Assembly (NCBI GenBank): GCA_965217825.1
Contig: OZ244571.1
Location: 4,216,001 to 4,280,000, forward strand
Origin: VXNE01 sp965217825
Lineage (GTDB): Bacteria; Pseudomonadota; Gammaproteobacteria; Pseudomonadales; Azotimanducaceae
Length of the DNA stretch: 64,000 nt
Direction of reading: 5' to 3'
Shown here: piece by piece, positions 61,664 through 64,000 of the stretch
Position numbering within the stretch: position 1 is the first letter of the stretch
How the letters are laid out: every line of letters starts with the position of its first letter
The notes under the pieces: model-generated
The model's database searches: none
What the model was told of the DNA's origin: nothing
The model's input: the letters and a program-made list of their open reading frames with translations, nothing else
Program-made: the position numbers and the translations under genes

Positions 61664-64000
61664 TCACCGAGACTCAATGCACGACGAGATCTTGCGCCAC
61701 GCGTCGTCGATGTATCGGCCAGCGGGATAGGACTCCATGTAGCGTCTGACTTCGGCTTCGACGCAACTGTCCTTGACTTCGTACCACAATCGTCCTTCGT
61801 CGTCCGTTGGGATCTCGGTCGGTGCCGAATCGGGAGCTTTCGTTACAGCTTGGGCCGATGGCGGGGCCGGATTCGCTTGCGTCGGCGTCGCGGTGTTCGC
61901 CGCAGCCGCAACCTGCTCCCCAGCTCCGATCTCCGCGCGAAAAGACGCGATCTGTTGATGCGCCGGCAATAGCGTTTCCAAGCTCCCAAGCAACCGCCGG
62001 GCCCTGTCGAAGATGCCGGTGTCAATCGCCTTGCCAATCAGCACCACGTAGCGGTCGCCTATCCGCTCGATGCCTTCCTTCGCTGGCGCGTTGTCCGGGT
62101 CCACCGCGAGAACGCGACCGTAATATGCGGCCGCACTGTCGTCTGCGGGCGTGGTCAGCATGTCCGCACCCAGGCGTCGCTGCGCCCAGTCCAGCAACCT
62201 TTGAATCTCCAACTCCTTGTCGAGTTCTTCGAACTGGCGCTTGACCTCGCTCCGCAACCGGTTCAATTCCGAATCGCCACTCCATTCGCCCGCCACCGCA
62301 TCGAGAAGATGGCGGGCCCGCTGCGGTTCGCGGGCGTCCAACGCGTTGCGGGTCGCCGCTGCAACATCTTCTCGGATGTCGTCCCAGATGGACTGCGCTC
62401 GGGTATTGTCGGGATCCATGTCAAGAGCGCGGCGAAGCATGTCGAGCGCCCCTGATATGGCTTCTGTGGCCTCGCCGCCTTCCGGGTCACGGGTCAGCCT
62501 CACTTCCGCAGCGGCCACTAGCTCCGCGACCTCGCCAAACAGGGCGCGCTGATCCAGGGCGTCCTGGAGTCTCTTGCGCAACCCGCCGTCGTCGGAGAAT
62601 TCGCTCTCCCCGGTCCAACGGGCGGCAGCTTCGGTCAGCGCTTCGTTGGCGCGATCCAACTCGCCGCCTACGATGTCCGTTTCAACCTGCTCCGCGACGC
62701 GCCGCATCAGGAGGCTCCGGGCTTCGAGCGCCACGGCGTTGTCAGCGTGAACATTCAATGCCCGCTGCAGCCCCTGCGCCCCCTCTCTTATATCGGCCGC
62801 AGACAACGTACCGTTCGGCACCGCCGGGAAGGTACTTTCAACAATGCCCTCGGGGACGCGCTCCGTGTCCGGGCCTCTCGCCATCAGATAGACGAGATAC
62901 ACGACGACGCCAATCACGACGACAGCGACCGACAGCAGCGCCTTGCGTCTTCGACGCGGCGGACGAAAATCTGGACTTGGTTCCGACTCGCCTTGCGGCG
63001 TATTTGTTCCGTGATCAACGGCGACAGGCCCATACATTCTTTGCCGCGCAACTAACATACTATGAGATGCAGTCGCCTGAAGTTTGCCCGAAACTTGAAG
63101 AGCAAGGCTTGCGCTAGAATGAGCCCGTGCTCTGGCGCGATGACCGAATTGTTGCACCCATCTTCGCGTCAAGGCCATTTTGACGCTCACTTGACTTACG
63201 CTACGTCCGGTTGGCTCTTTCACAGGCTCCCGGATTGGCGGGGGTAAATTGGAGGAATCAGTTGACCCATCTGCCAAGAGCAGTTTCCTCCACTGAGCGA
63301 TAGACTGAGGGCGGTCATCCTCTCTGAATGATAGCGCTGTGTTCACTGCCGCCAGAAAAGGCCGATTCCACCCCTCTACGCGCTCAGTCCAGTCTTTTAG
63401 CGGGTCATCGTAAACTCGTTCCGTTGCGTCGTCGGGGCGTTCGCCGACGATGGCTCGGTAAGCTATGGCAGCCAATGCGTAGATATCTGTCCAGGGACCT
63501 TGGTTTCCCTTTGTAGAATATTGCTCGATTGGCGCATAGCCAGGAGTGATGATGGCGGTAACTGAACGGGATTTTGCGCTTACAGCTTGCCGCGCCGCGC
63601 CGAAGTCGAGAATGATTGGAATGCCATCCATCCGCAAAATGATATTGCCAGGTTTGAGATCCCTATGGAGAAATTGCGCACGATGTACTTGCTCAAGACC
63701 GTCAAGTATCGGATACAACAGAGCCGTCAGCTCGTTGGCTGCAAGAGTGCCTTTATGGCGCAAGGTGGCCGCCAGGGTCTCCCCCTCGGCATAGTCCATG
63801 ACAATATAGGCTGTTCCGTTGCTTTCGAAATACCGATGAACCCGAATAATGTTCGGGTGGTCAAAGCGGGCCAATACCCTTGCTTCATCAAGAAAGCGTT
63901 CTAATCCCCAGGAAAAATTTGCTCGATCGGCGGATGACTTAGGTAACACGCTCACGTGGTCGCGGCGCACAGCGAAGTCGTTGGGAAGGTACTCCTTTAT
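61664..64000 (-). CDS. Membrane Ser/Thr protein kinase, 5' end outside the window
   Basis: A Hanks-type kinase with at least 760 residues. At the window edge the frame reads IKEYLPNDFAVR, with the catalytic beta3 Lys. HRDLKPGNIILRMDGIPIILDFGAARQ gives the catalytic loop and DFG, and YAPIEQYSTKGNQGPWTDIYALAAIAYRAIVGERP the APE-like region. A single transmembrane helix (LLSVAVVVIGVVVYLVYLMA) follows a basic linker, and the C-terminal about 350 residues are helical repeats, likely TPR-like, in the periplasm. It is convergent with the lipoprotein gene (36-nt gap). Confidence 0.92.
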   Translation of the reverse strand: MKEYLPNDFAVRRDHVSVLPKSSADRANFSWGLERFLDEARVLARFDHPNIIRVHRYFESNGTAYIVMDYAEGETLAATLRHKGTLAANELTALLYPILDGLEQVHRAQFLHRDLKPGNIILRMDGIPIILDFGAARQAVSAKSRSVTAIITPGYAPIEQYSTKGNQGPWTDIYALAAIAYRAIVGERPDDATERVYDDPLKDWTERVEGWNRPFLAAVNTALSFREDDRPQSIAQWRKLLLADGSTDSSNLPPPIREPVKEPTGRSVSQVSVKMALTRRWVQQFGHRARARAHSSASLALQVSGKLQATASHSMLVARQRMYGPVAVDHGTNTPQGESEPSPDFRPPRRRRKALLSVAVVVIGVVVYLVYLMARGPDTERVPEGIVESTFPAVPNGTLSAADIREGAQGLQRALNVHADNAVALEARSLLMRRVAEQVETDIVGGELDRANEALTEAAARWTGESEFSDDGGLRKRLQDALDQRALFGEVAELVAAAEVRLTRDPEGGEATEAISGALDMLRRALDMDPDNTRAQSIWDDIREDVAAATRNALDAREPQRARHLLDAVAGEWSGDSELNRLRSEVKRQFEELDKELEIQRLLDWAQRRLGADMLTTPADDSAAAYYGRVLAVDPDNAPAKEGIERIGDRYVVLIGKAIDTGIFDRARRLLGSLETLLPAHQQIASFRAEIGAGEQVAAAANTATPTQANPAPPSAQAVTKAPDSAPTEIPTDDEGRLWYEVKDSCVEAEVRRYMESYPAGRYIDDAWRKISSCIESR

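Noticed and set aside
55913..64000. Assignment as a known Zorya system
   Set aside because: The channel lacks the long cytoplasmic tail of ZorA, the partner has a VWA domain instead of an OmpA-like domain, and no ZorC-like gene is visible.

Overview
The window looks like a chromosomal contig from a GC-rich gammaproteobacterium, probably uncultivated or a marine or host-associated lineage. Pointers are gshB followed by a TonB gene, coq7 (ubiquinone), OsmC next to coq7, purH-purD, and prmA followed by a zinc-ribbon gene. Accessory content is high: many short toxin-antitoxin-like genes, several gene relics, a MITE and a dispersed GC-rich repeat.

Layout. 1-5.5 kb: 5'-part of pgk (minus), a VapB-like antitoxin carrying an in-frame repeat insertion, then metK-metF-gshB-tonB and tRNA-Val(CAC). 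5.5-9.7 kb: a Cys-rich secreted protein and an aquaporin-modABC operon. 9.7-14 kb (minus): a PhyH-type dioxygenase, DNA polymerase II and an SDR, with a 110-bp tandem repeat at the polB start. 14-17.5 kb: an Xre/RES toxin-antitoxin pair, DUF72, OsmC and VOC genes. 17.35-17.52 kb: MITE copy 1. 17.5-31.5 kb (nearly all minus): coq7, a cNMP-binding protein, purD, purH, an ABC exporter, an S33-like hydrolase, a zinc-ribbon protein, prmA, a 36-codon accB remnant, aroQ, NUDIX, vsr, cobT and cobS. 31.7-32.7 kb: a compact, AT-richer run of four small overlapping genes. 33-36 kb: decayed GPP34 and patatin genes, a thioesterase, a PIN relic and higBA. 36.2-41.5 kb: a 1429-residue secreted metalloprotease with an FGE-like domain and a membrane-anchored neighbour. 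41.5-47.1 kb: a maturase relic, DUF5678-like gene, frameshifted glycosyltransferase/sulfotransferase, sulfotransferase, DUF427, and an ankyrin lipoprotein gene cut by MITE copy 2. 47.3-55.9 kb: a TauD-like dioxygenase, a huge ABC-permease/M1-like fusion, a Phd/PIN pair, an epoxide-hydrolase-like gene, an enolase-superfamily gene and an orphan Xre gene. 55.9-64 kb: a PIF1-like helicase fused to a WYL domain (minus), then MotA/ExbB-like protein, MotB-like-TM/VWA protein, collagen-like lipoprotein (plus), and a membrane Ser/Thr kinase running off the window (minus).

Functionally the first half is mostly housekeeping: methionine/SAM, folate, glutathione, purine, ubiquinone, shikimate and cobalt-chelatase functions. 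The second half is mosaic. The strongest candidate for an undescribed system is the last 8 kb. A predicted proton-channel pair whose periplasmic module is a VWA domain on a Cys-Pro-rich stalk sits with a collagen-like lipoprotein and a transmembrane kinase, next to a helicase-WYL protein. That grouping is an inference from gene order and domain content only. The other notable items are the protease-FGE fusion, the four-gene small island, the MITE pair and the accB remnant.
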